Below are positions 16,056-23,868 of a stretch of DNA of 49,778 nucleotides, piece by piece. The DNA comes from Verrucomicrobiaceae bacterium (GTDB taxonomy: Bacteria; Verrucomicrobiota; Verrucomicrobiia; Verrucomicrobiales; Akkermansiaceae): contig JAIXQS010000131.1 of NCBI GenBank assembly GCA_027485615.1, forward strand, positions 1-49,778. The letters run 5' to 3'. The position numbers were made by a program, and so were the translations under genes. The notes beneath the pieces were generated by a model, which saw only the letters and a list, made by a program, of their open reading frames with translations, made no database searches and was not told the DNA's origin. The first letter of the stretch is position 1, and every line of letters begins with the position of its first letter.

Positions 16056-17960
16056 ATGTCCGCCCCGCTCAGCCGCAAGAATCTCCCCGAAAACCCCACC
16101 CCGGACGAGATCCTCAACGCTTTTCTCGACTACCTCTCCTCTACCAACACGGGACCCTACGACCACCCGGAAGAAGCCATCCTCGAGCTCTTCGCGGGCA
16201 ACAACGTCATCCTCAACACCCCCACCGGCTCCGGGAAATCGCTGGTGGCCCTCGCGCTCCAGTTTAAATCCCTCTGCCAAGGCCGCCGCTCCTACTACAC
16301 CGTCCCGATCAAGGCGCTCGCCAACGAGAAATTCCTCTCGCTCTGCCACGTCCTCGGCCCCGAAAACGTCGGCATGATCACCGGTGACGCCACCGTCAAT
16401 CACGACGCGCCCGTCATCTGCTGCACCGCCGAGATCCTCGCCAACATCGCGCTGCGAGACGGCGCGAACGCCGCCGTGGACGAGGTGATCATGGACGAGT
16501 TCCACTACTACTCCGACCACTCGCGCGGCACCGCCTGGCAGATCCCGCTCCTCACGCTGCCGCGCGCCCGCTTCCTCCTGATGTCCGCCACCCTCGGCGA
16601 CTCCTCGTTTTTCTCGCAACAACTCACCGCGCTGACCGGCGCGCCCACCACCCTTGTCCAGTCTGACCAACGCCCGGTCCCGCTCGAGTTCGAATACTCC
16701 ACCACCCAGCTCCAGGAAAAGGTCGCGGAGCTCAACGAACAGGGCCGCTCGCCCGTCTATCTCGTCCACTTCACCCAGAACGCCTGCGCCGACACCGCCC
16801 GCGACTTGCTCTCCACCAACTTCTGCACCAAGGAGGAAAAAACCGCCATCGCCCGCGCCCTCGACGACGCCGATTTCCGCTCCCCCTACGGCCGCGAACT
16901 CTCGAAAATCCTCCGCCACGGCGTCGGCATCCACCACGCCGGCCTACTGCCGAAATACCGATTGTTGGTGGAAAAACTCACCGCCCGCGGCCTGCTCAAA
17001 GTCGTCTGCGGCACCGACACCCTCGGCGTCGGCGTCAACGTCCCCATCCGCACCGTGATGCTGACCGCCCTCTGCAAGTACGATGGACGTGGTACAAAAA
17101 TACTAGCCGTCCGCGATTTCCGCCAGATCGTCGGCCGCGCAGGGCGACGCGGATTCGACACCGTCGGCTACGTCGTCGCGCAAGCACCCGAGCACATCAT
17201 CGAAAACATCCGCCTCGCCGCGAAAGCATCCGCCAACAAGAAGAAGTCCTTCGAAAAACGCAAGCCGCCGGAAAAAGGCTTCGTCCACTGGGACGAACAA
17301 ACCTACGCCAAGCTCCAGACCGCCCCTCCCGAGCCGCTCGTCTCCAGCTTCTCGGTCTTTCACCATACTCTACTTAATGTCCTTTCCCGCACCAACGAAG
17401 ACGGCTGCGCCGCGTTGAAAAAAATCATCGACGAAAGCCACGAGCCGCCCTCCAAAAAGAAAGCCCTCAAGAAACACGCCTTCAAACTCTTCCGTGGTCT
17501 CATCGGCGCGAAGATCCTCCACATCATCCCGCCCGCAAAACGCACCGGCCCGCAAAAAGTCGCCGTCGATGTCTCGCTCCCGGAGGATTTCTCCATCAAC
17601 CACGCCCTCAGCCTCTACCTGCTCGACGCCATCCCGCAGCTCGACAAGGAAGCGGAAGACTACGCCCTCAACGTCATCTCCCTCATCGAGTCCATTCTGG
17701 AAAACCCCGACATCGTCCTCCGCAAGCAGGTCGATCTGTTAAAATCCGAACTCATGGCCCGCCTCAAGGACGAGGGCATGGAATTCGACGCCCGCATCGA
17801 ATTGTTAGAGCAAGTCGAGCATCCCAAGCCCGGCGCGGAGTTCATCTACGCCACCTACAACGAATTCAAGCTCCGCCACCCGTACCTCGGCAGCGAAAAC
17901 GTCAAACCCAAGACCGTCGCCCGCGAGATGATCGAGAACTACCAGTCCTTCGAGGATTAA
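16056..17960 (+). CDS. Ski2-like DExH helicase, N-terminal part of a DUF3516 protein
   Basis: 634 residues with a full superfamily 2 helicase core: TPTGSGKS (55-62), DEFH (147-150), SATLGD (176-181), HHAGLLPKYR, and QIVGRAGRRG (about 357-366). The region after residue 400 is the start of the DUF3516 domain found on bacterial Ski2-type helicases of about 850 residues. Here the frame ends in TAA at 17958-17960 within DUF3516 and resumes directly with GTG as the next gene. ATG at 16056 is preferred to one at 16014, which would add a Cys-rich leader unlike the family. Likely an RNA helicase; activity of the split form is unknown. Confidence 0.88.
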   Translation: MSAPLSRKNLPENPTPDEILNAFLDYLSSTNTGPYDHPEEAILELFAGNNVILNTPTGSGKSLVALALQFKSLCQGRRSYYTVPIKALANEKFLSLCHVLGPENVGMITGDATVNHDAPVICCTAEILANIALRDGANAAVDEVIMDEFHYYSDHSRGTAWQIPLLTLPRARFLLMSATLGDSSFFSQQLTALTGAPTTLVQSDQRPVPLEFEYSTTQLQEKVAELNEQGRSPVYLVHFTQNACADTARDLLSTNFCTKEEKTAIARALDDADFRSPYGRELSKILRHGVGIHHAGLLPKYRLLVEKLTARGLLKVVCGTDTLGVGVNVPIRTVMLTALCKYDGRGTKILAVRDFRQIVGRAGRRGFDTVGYVVAQAPEHIIENIRLAAKASANKKKSFEKRKPPEKGFVHWDEQTYAKLQTAPPEPLVSSFSVFHHTLLNVLSRTNEDGCAALKKIIDESHEPPSKKKALKKHAFKLFRGLIGAKILHIIPPAKRTGPQKVAVDVSLPEDFSINHALSLYLLDAIPQLDKEAEDYALNVISLIESILENPDIVLRKQVDLLKSELMARLKDEGMEFDARIELLEQVEHPKPGAEFIYATYNEFKLRHPYLGSENVKPKTVAREMIENYQSFED

Positions 17961-18608
17961 GTGAAAACCTACAAGATCGAGCGCGCCGAAGCCGTCCTGC
18001 TCCGCCACCTCGGCGAGGTTTACAAAGTCCTCGCCCAAACCGTACCCGACGCCGCGAAAACCGAGCACCTCCACGAAGCCGAGTCTTTCCTGGAACTCAT
18101 CGTCCGCCACACCGACTCCAGCCTGTTAGATGAGTGGCAGGCCATGAGTGGGAAATCCGAAATCATAAGCACGAAATCCGAAACGGAAGATACCCAATCC
18201 AAAATCCAGAATCTACAATCCAAAATTCCCTACACGAAGAATAAAGCCGCGTTTCACCGCCATCTCCGCAACCACATCCTCACCCTCGTCACCGCCCTTT
18301 CCCGTTACGACACGGAAGCCGCGCTGAGCCTCATCGCCCGCGAGGACGGCGACGGCAAACCTTGGTCCAACGAGCGCCTTCTCCAGCAGCTCAACACCTA
18401 CCACTCTGCCCGCCACCACATCCGCCTCGACCCCGAAGCCCGCAACGCCCGCCACACGGTGGTTTCCGAGGACGGCCTCACCATCCGCCAAACCCTCATC
18501 GACCCCGATGACCTCAACGACTGGCAGATCATCCTTACTCTCGATCCCGTGAAATCCAACGAAGCGAGGACCCCCGTTTTGCATCTGGAAGGCATCACCG
18601 CCGTTTGA
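17961..18608 (+). CDS. C-terminal part of the DUF3516 helicase, split off
   Basis: 215 residues in the same frame as the helicase, beginning at the GTG right after its TAA. The text VKTYKIERAEAVLLRHLGE...QTVPD, DSSLLDEWQAM, and YTKNKAAFHRHLRNHIL...LSRYD follows the usual C-terminal half of DUF3516, and 634 plus 215 gives the family's normal total. A GAGG ribosome site (17952-17955) stands 5 nt before the GTG, so the tail could be translated separately by reinitiation. Residues around 64-90 come from an inserted AAATCCA-type repeat (SKIQNLQSKIP) that homologues should lack. Either a working split protein or a recent nonsense mutation. Confidence 0.75.
   Translation: MKTYKIERAEAVLLRHLGEVYKVLAQTVPDAAKTEHLHEAESFLELIVRHTDSSLLDEWQAMSGKSEIISTKSETEDTQSKIQNLQSKIPYTKNKAAFHRHLRNHILTLVTALSRYDTEAALSLIAREDGDGKPWSNERLLQQLNTYHSARHHIRLDPEARNARHTVVSEDGLTIRQTLIDPDDLNDWQIILTLDPVKSNEARTPVLHLEGITAV
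18152..18229. repeat. AAATCCA/GAAATCCGAA repeat inside the DUF3516 tail gene
   Basis: Starts with GAAATCCGAAATC and ACGAAATCCGAAA units and ends with a heptamer array AATCCAA-AATCCAG-AATCTAC-AATCCAA. Translated in frame as a Ser/Lys/Gln-rich insert between DEWQAM and YTKNKAAF, two blocks that should be close together in the family. Confidence 0.7.
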
Positions 18609-18687
18609 AGCAGACGCGCTCCCGGTCACATGATCCACCCAGGGCTGGATTCCGATGAGTCAACGTCCATTTCCGAGCCGCTACCTT

Positions 18688-19983
18688 TCATCGACCCATT
18701 ACCTCGCGCACTTGCCGGACAAGGGCGTCGGCCTCACCGGCATCGATCCAGGAGGCGAGTTTTTCGGCACGGTCGCCGACGATGAGTTCCACACGTTTCA
18801 TGGTGGTGGAGTTGGAACTGCCGCTGACAGAGGCGCGGATATCCATCACGTCGCGGCGCGGGAAGGACTTGTCCTTGAGGATGAGGCCGTTGCGGTAGGT
18901 GCGGATGGATATTTCCGTGGCGTTCCCCTCGATTCGGCGCTCCTTGCCGCGATCCAGCAAAGCTTGCCCCAACATGCCCAGCCCGAAGGAGATGAACAAT
19001 GAGTTGAAGACAAGCCAAATGCCCCGGAAGCCGATCCAGCTGTCGTGGCTCATTACCGTGAAGGCGAGGGCAACGAAACCGCCGGCGACGAGCACGAAAG
19101 TCAGGCCTAACCAGAAGCCCCGCATTCCCAGCCCCGGGATCACGGCGGAGAAGGGCTCCGTCCGCATCGCGCCGCCGACTTTCATCGGAGCAAGCACACC
19201 GCCGACAACCCCGACCGCTCCGCCGGAAGCATGGGACGCCGGTTTCGGAAGCGCCGCCTCGGTCAGCTCCGCCACCAGCCATGCTTTCTCCGTCTCCTCC
19301 AGCGTGGTGCCGAAACGGATTTTCCCCTCCGTACCCTTGATCTCGATCCCATAGACCGGCTGGTAGTTCTGTTGGTAAAACTCCCGCTGCGCCAGCGTGG
19401 TGATCCCTGCGCAGGAAAGGGATTTCTCCGACACCCGGCCCAGCATCACGCGGCGCAGCGCAAGTCGGCCACCGCTCACGGTCACCGTGTGACTGGCGAG
19501 CATATTGCGCAGACCGGTGTAAAGCGTGCCCAACCCCACCGCCCAGAAGATCCCGAAAAACGGGATCAAAAGCCACTCCGGCATGTTGCCCTCGATTTTC
19601 CCGCCGGACAGGAACGTAATCAGGAAACCGCCGCTCACGATGGCGGTGATCGATAACCAAAGCAGGGAGAAGAGCATGAAAAAGCCGAACTTTCCGCTCG
19701 CCGGGATCTCCCAGACCTTGCCGCCGGAACCGTCCCCGGAAACACGGATCCTGGTGCCTGCGGGAGGCTCCCCCACCCTGCCCTTCGCCGCTCCCGGTGC
19801 GGAGGCGGCCGCCCACTCCGACAGGGATGCCCGTGTACCGCATTTCCCGCAGGTCATCAGATCGACCCATTTTGCCGGAAGGCTTCCCGCCTTTGCCCCG
19901 CATTCCGGACAGAGCAATCCGCCGGACTTCAGCTTCGCCCGCACCGCCGCTTTTCCCAAGGAATCACCCAATTTCCCGAACAC
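18688..19983 (-). CDS. Zinc-ribbon membrane protein of unknown function
   Basis: 431 residues. Near the N-terminus CPEC (25-28) and CGKC (45-48) form a zinc-ribbon pair. Four hydrophobic segments follow in two hairpins (about 98-125 and 135-160; about 290-310 and 322-350). Between and after them are soluble regions that look beta-rich (SHTVTVSGGRLALRRVMLGR; TEISIRTYRNGLILKDKSFP), of a DUF3592-like or PH-like character, but I cannot name the family. The GTG at 19983 is the only start before the zinc ribbon. The last residues (DALVRQVREVMGR) are helical. Monocistronic. Confidence 0.7.
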   Translation of the reverse strand: MFGKLGDSLGKAAVRAKLKSGGLLCPECGAKAGSLPAKWVDLMTCGKCGTRASLSEWAAASAPGAAKGRVGEPPAGTRIRVSGDGSGGKVWEIPASGKFGFFMLFSLLWLSITAIVSGGFLITFLSGGKIEGNMPEWLLIPFFGIFWAVGLGTLYTGLRNMLASHTVTVSGGRLALRRVMLGRVSEKSLSCAGITTLAQREFYQQNYQPVYGIEIKGTEGKIRFGTTLEETEKAWLVAELTEAALPKPASHASGGAVGVVGGVLAPMKVGGAMRTEPFSAVIPGLGMRGFWLGLTFVLVAGGFVALAFTVMSHDSWIGFRGIWLVFNSLFISFGLGMLGQALLDRGKERRIEGNATEISIRTYRNGLILKDKSFPRRDVMDIRASVSGSSNSTTMKRVELIVGDRAEKLASWIDAGEADALVRQVREVMGR

Positions 19984-20077
19984 GATGCCGGTATGCCGGA
20001 CAACTCGGTGAAAATCAATGCGAACCTGCCCTGAAGGCGAAACGAAATCCTTAGATCATAGGGCTTTCCCGGAACGA

Positions 20078-20776
20078 CTAGGACGTCATCGCATCGCCCC
20101 GGAACCACCCCGTCACGCTCGCCCTCGTCTTGTTGGCTGGCAGCACCTCATGCCAAAAATCACCGGCAAGAAAGCACACCAGAGTCCCCATCCACGGTTC
20201 CACCGTGATGAAATCCCCTCCTTGCTCTCCGGGAGTTGTCCGCATCCTTAGCTCACCCCCGTCGCCAGGCTGCCACTCGGGGTTCAGGTATAGGATTACG
20301 GAAAGGATCCTGTCCCTGGTCTCGCGGTGGCGGTCGAGGTGGGGCTTGTAGAATCCGCCGGGCGGATAGACGGCGAAGTGCCCTTCAAAATCCACCAAGC
20401 CGAGGAAAAGCCCCCGGTTCAGCGCCACCCGCATCTCTTCCAGCGACTCCAGATAGGCCATCTGGCAAGGGGAAGTCCCTTCACCGTCCAGCCACATCAC
20501 ATGATCCGTCCGCACATCCCCGCGAATCGCGAGGTTTTCCCCTCGGCCCACGCCCGCAGGGCGGAACACGCCCTCCTCCCACAAACTCAAGCTCTCGCGG
20601 GAAAGATCCGCGGCCAGCCCCTCCCCCAGGAATCCCGGCCAGACGCACCAGCCCTTCTCCCGGATCGCATCCAAAAGTTTCACCAACCCGTCCGCATGTG
20701 TCCCGTCCAGTCGTGCAGAGTGCTTCCCCAAAGCCCCTTCGACTAGGTAAATCTCGGATGCCCCAATCCCTTTCAT
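20078..20776 (-). CDS. 2OG-Fe(II) oxygenase, prolyl 4-hydroxylase type
   Basis: 232 residues. The double-stranded beta-helix core carries the iron triad H146 and D148 (in YKPHLDRH) and H209 (in GDFWHEV), and an arginine at 218 (NKTRAS) fit to bind 2-oxoglutarate. SM-20/EGL-9-like members hydroxylate proline in proteins, in bacteria including EF-Tu; the target here is unknown. YLNPEWQPGDGGELRM (163-178) is typical of the family. ATG at 20776. Promoter not evident; a MITE-like inverted repeat begins 26 nt upstream. Confidence 0.87.
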   Translation of the reverse strand: MKGIGASEIYLVEGALGKHSARLDGTHADGLVKLLDAIREKGWCVWPGFLGEGLAADLSRESLSLWEEGVFRPAGVGRGENLAIRGDVRTDHVMWLDGEGTSPCQMAYLESLEEMRVALNRGLFLGLVDFEGHFAVYPPGGFYKPHLDRHRETRDRILSVILYLNPEWQPGDGGELRMRTTPGEQGGDFITVEPWMGTLVCFLAGDFWHEVLPANKTRASVTGWFRGDAMTS

Positions 20777-20801
20777 CCTAAATACCGCAGTTGGGTATCA
20801 A

Positions 20802-21003
20802 TTTTTTACCGCAGAGGCGCAGAAGTCGCAAAGGAACGCAGAGCCTTGCATGCGGGAAGATAGGAAATTTGGGAAACCGATGGAACTGCTTGGTTCACCC
20901 AATGGGTGAAATGGAATTGCCATGAAAAATGCCCTGCAATATCCCGAAACAAAAACTCTTCTCAGCGTTCCCTCTGCGACCTTTGCGCCTTTGCGGTGAA
21001 AAT
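20802..21003. repeat. MITE-like element with 42-nt inverted ends
   Basis: Left end 20802-20843 (TTTTTTACCGCAGAGGCGCAG...) and right end 20961-21003 (...GCGCCTTTGCGGTGAAAAT) are reverse complements at roughly 80 percent of positions. About 117 nt lie between, including the hairpin TTCACCC-AAT-GGGTGAA, and no gene. The ends belong to a widespread GCAGAGGCGCAG-type repeat. Confidence 0.65.
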
Positions 21004-21148
21004 CTTCGTTTGAACTGCGGATTTTAGGTTCATCGCGGAAACGGCGGATTTTCTCGGTGATTTCCTGCAGGGTCATTGTGGTGGAGAGAGTTCCAGAGAT
21101 CGGGTTGCGTGGACAGTATGGAGTGCGCTGGGAGCGAAAAATGCCCTG
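21004..21148 (-). other. Gene start cut off by the inverted repeat (possible remnant)
   Basis: On the minus strand an ATG at 21076 opens MTLQEITEKIRRFRDEPKI, a protein-like amphipathic start, which then runs straight into the MITE-like element and loses sense. It may be a 5' gene remnant truncated by the repeat, or chance. Nothing else is seen between 20777 and 21148 besides the repeat. Confidence 0.25.
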
Positions 21149-21178
21149 TTGACAAGATGGTGTTATTATGAACAGTAT
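21149..21178 (+). promoter_or_regulatory. Candidate promoter of the secretin operon
   Basis: TTGACA (21149-21154), a perfect -35, with an 18-nt spacer and a weak -10 CAGTAT (21173-21178). A start near 21184 would coincide with the ATG of the small basic frame. Confidence 0.35.
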
Positions 21179-21183
21179 TGTGC

Positions 21184-21318
21184 ATGAGCTTACCCGAGAG
21201 AATGCGGCTGCGTTGGAAACTGGAGTGGAACAAGGCGCGTGGAGTGGCCTTGCGGAAGTGGCGGCGATTCCGCATGTCCGGCAGAAGGCGGCAGGAGCAG
21301 CTGGAGTTCCGTTGGTAA
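21184..21318 (+). CDS. Small basic protein (44 residues), candidate
   Basis: Reads MSLPERMRLRWKLEWNKARG then VALRKWRRFRMSGRRRQEQL and EFRW. About a third of residues are Arg or Lys and five are Trp. Its third codon positions are about 77 percent G or C, like real genes here, whereas the competing frame at 21168 is near 50 percent. It ends 21 nt before the secretin frame and follows a TTGACA box. No family is recognised; it could be a leader peptide or a spurious frame. Confidence 0.35.
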   Translation: MSLPERMRLRWKLEWNKARGVALRKWRRFRMSGRRRQEQLEFRW

Positions 21319-21339
21319 AACGGTCTCCCACAGCCAACA

Positions 21340-23844
21340 ATGACGGGGCGGATCGCGAAAATTTCCCGGATTTTGCGCTTACCCTTTTGCCGTCGGGTGA
21401 CTATACGTCTTCAAAACCTGCGCATGCCGATCACTCTCCGTTACGAATTACCTCATCGCTGTCTGGCGATCGCGGTTCCGATTTTCCTGGCGGGAGCAGT
21501 TTTCGCCCAAAACTCAGGTGATTACTCACCGGTCGTGCAGCGCGAGTTGGAGAGGCGGCAGGCATCCGTCCAGGAAGCGCAGATGCTCCTTCTGAAAGGC
21601 GACGAGGCATACCAGGCCGGGAAATTCAAGGAGGCGATGGATGCCTACGCGGGAGCCAGCGATGCATTTCCCGACGCCCCGGCCACGGCGGAGCTGAAAG
21701 CGGCGGCCACACAGCGATACGCGCAGGCATCCGTGGAGTATGGACGCACGCTTTCCCGGAAAGGCGATGTCGCGGAAGCCAAGGCGATCGTTGACAAAGT
21801 GCTGGCGGACGGAGTCGCTCCGGATGATCCGATGGCAAACGCTTTCCGTGCGGAACTTGATGACCCGATCCGCACGAATCCAGCCCTGACAAAGGAGCAC
21901 GCCGCGGACATTGATGAGGTGCGCAGGCTGCTTTACATGGCGCAGGGCGAGTTCGACCTCGGCAAATTCGATGACGCCCGCAAACGCTATGAGGACATCA
22001 TCCGGATCGATCCGCACAACGCCGCGGCGAGCCGGGGTCTGGAGCGTGTTGCCGCGGAGAAAAGCGCCTACTCTTCCTCCGCACAGGATCACACGCGTGC
22101 CGAAATGCTGGCTGCGGTGGACGGCGCATGGGAGTTGCCGCTTGCTCCCGAGCTTGTGATTCCCGATGAAACCGAATCCGGCAGGCTCGATTCCGACCTG
22201 GGTTTTACGGTCCCCCTCTCCGCCAAGCTTGAACGCATGATTATCCCCGAGTTCCGCCTTCAGGAGGCGAACCTGACTGACGCGATCGAACTGCTGCAAC
22301 TGCGGGCGGCGGAGAACGACACCTTCGAACTCGATCCCACGAGAAAAGGCATCAACATCGCGGTCAACGTGGGGGATCTGAACCAGTCGCCCGGCAAGGA
22401 GATTTTTGCCAAGCGCTTCAACATGCAGGTCAAGAATGTGCCAGTCGCGACGATTCTGAAATACATAAACGGTGCCACAGGAACCGTTTTCCGCACCGAT
22501 GAGTTCGCGGTCACGGTCTCACCCGTCGGCATGGACACGAACGTGCTTGTCGCCCGGACATACCGCGTCCCGGCCGATTTCCTCAGCAATCTTTCGTCCG
22601 GCGCGACGGAGAGCAATGAGACGGAGGACATTTTCAACAGCGATGCGGGCAAAGGCGGGCTTCTGGCGAAACGGATGGGTGTGCAGGAGGCTCTGGAGCA
22701 GCAGGGCATTACCTTCGCCGAGGGGGCTTCCGCCTCTCTCAACGCCTCCACGAATACCCTGCGCGTCGTAAACACCGAGGCGAACCTCGATGTGATTGAG
22801 CAGATCATCGATTCGATCGCACAGACCGAGCCGGTCTCCGTGGCGGTTCGAGTGACGATGCTGAAAGTGGAGCAGGAAAAGCTCGAGGAAATCGGTTTCG
22901 ACTGGATGTTGAACACCTTTACCTTCGGCGGGGACAGTTGGATACCTGGTGCGAGCAAACTGAATCTTTCCGGCGGGACGACGGGCAACGGCTCCGCGAT
23001 CACCGATATCGCGAATCCAGGGGGTGTTATTTTCCCCACGAATCCCATTACCGCCGGTAACCGGAGCGGTGATGGAGCGATCAGCGGGGATACGCTTGAT
23101 TCACTGATCGCGGCGGGGTCGACCGGAGCGAGGCAGATCGAAAACCGGGCTCCGGGCGTGTTCGGTGTGAACGGGACTGTCGGGGATGCGACGATTCAGA
23201 TGCTGATGCGCGGCCTCGACCAGAAAACCGGCGTTGACATGATGGCGCAGCCTTCCGTTACCACCCGCAGCGGACAGGCTGCCTCCATTTTCATCGTCGA
23301 AGAATTCATTTACCCCACCGAATACGAACCACCCGAACTGCCAAGCTCAGGGGGAGGAAGCGCCTCCAACACCATCGTCACGCCAGCCACTCCCACGGCG
23401 TTCGAGCAACGCGACCTGGGCATCACGCTGGAGGTCTTGCCCGTCGCGGATGCCAACCGTCGATATGTCGATGTCAGCCTTAAGCCTGAAATTACCGATT
23501 TCGACGGTTTTGTGAACTATGGCAGCCCAATCAATGCCACTGACGTAGGCATTTTAGGTCAGGTTACCACGCAATTGACCGAAAATGCGATACTGATGCC
23601 CGTCTTCAGTATCCGCAGGGCGGACTCGAACCTCGTTGTCGCCGATGGTGCCACCATTGTGATCGGAGGAATGCTCAAGCAGGAGATCACGGATGTTCAG
23701 GACAAAACCCCTGTCCTGGGAGACATTCCGGTTGTCGGCAGGCTCTTCCAATCCGAAGCGGAAAGCACCCGATCCATCGCCGTTCTGTTTCTCGTAAATG
23801 TAGAGCTTCTCGATCCTACCGGGCGGCCATACCGTGAACGTTAA
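21340..23844 (+). CDS. Secretin, Amuc_1098-like type IV pilus/type II secretion outer-membrane protein
   Basis: 834 residues. A signal peptide ends in AVPIFLAGAVFAQ; a TPR-like region follows (about 60-230, GDEAYQAGKFKEAMDAY), then N-domains (AVNVGDLNQSPGKEIF), and a secretin core from about 500 with VAVRVTMLKVEQEKLEEIGFD, the MMAQPSVTTRSGQAASI block, and VIGGMLKQEITDVQDKTPVLGDIPVVGRLF at the end. Secretins form gated rings in the outer membrane. The TPR-first architecture fits the Akkermansia Amuc_1098 group. An alternative ATG at 21424 would give a cleaner signal peptide; neither has a good ribosome site. No pilM/N/O, ATPase or pilin genes are adjacent. Confidence 0.88.
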   Translation: MTGRIAKISRILRLPFCRRVTIRLQNLRMPITLRYELPHRCLAIAVPIFLAGAVFAQNSGDYSPVVQRELERRQASVQEAQMLLLKGDEAYQAGKFKEAMDAYAGASDAFPDAPATAELKAAATQRYAQASVEYGRTLSRKGDVAEAKAIVDKVLADGVAPDDPMANAFRAELDDPIRTNPALTKEHAADIDEVRRLLYMAQGEFDLGKFDDARKRYEDIIRIDPHNAAASRGLERVAAEKSAYSSSAQDHTRAEMLAAVDGAWELPLAPELVIPDETESGRLDSDLGFTVPLSAKLERMIIPEFRLQEANLTDAIELLQLRAAENDTFELDPTRKGINIAVNVGDLNQSPGKEIFAKRFNMQVKNVPVATILKYINGATGTVFRTDEFAVTVSPVGMDTNVLVARTYRVPADFLSNLSSGATESNETEDIFNSDAGKGGLLAKRMGVQEALEQQGITFAEGASASLNASTNTLRVVNTEANLDVIEQIIDSIAQTEPVSVAVRVTMLKVEQEKLEEIGFDWMLNTFTFGGDSWIPGASKLNLSGGTTGNGSAITDIANPGGVIFPTNPITAGNRSGDGAISGDTLDSLIAAGSTGARQIENRAPGVFGVNGTVGDATIQMLMRGLDQKTGVDMMAQPSVTTRSGQAASIFIVEEFIYPTEYEPPELPSSGGGSASNTIVTPATPTAFEQRDLGITLEVLPVADANRRYVDVSLKPEITDFDGFVNYGSPINATDVGILGQVTTQLTENAILMPVFSIRRADSNLVVADGATIVIGGMLKQEITDVQDKTPVLGDIPVVGRLFQSEAESTRSIAVLFLVNVELLDPTGRPYRER

Positions 23845-23868
23845 ACGCCTGAATTCAGACCGATCCCC

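Noticed and set aside
21168..21521. Plus-strand frame overlapping the secretin start
   Set aside because: Third-position GC is near 50 percent, unlike real genes here; the 44-residue frame at 21184 fits better and the secretin frame is certain.
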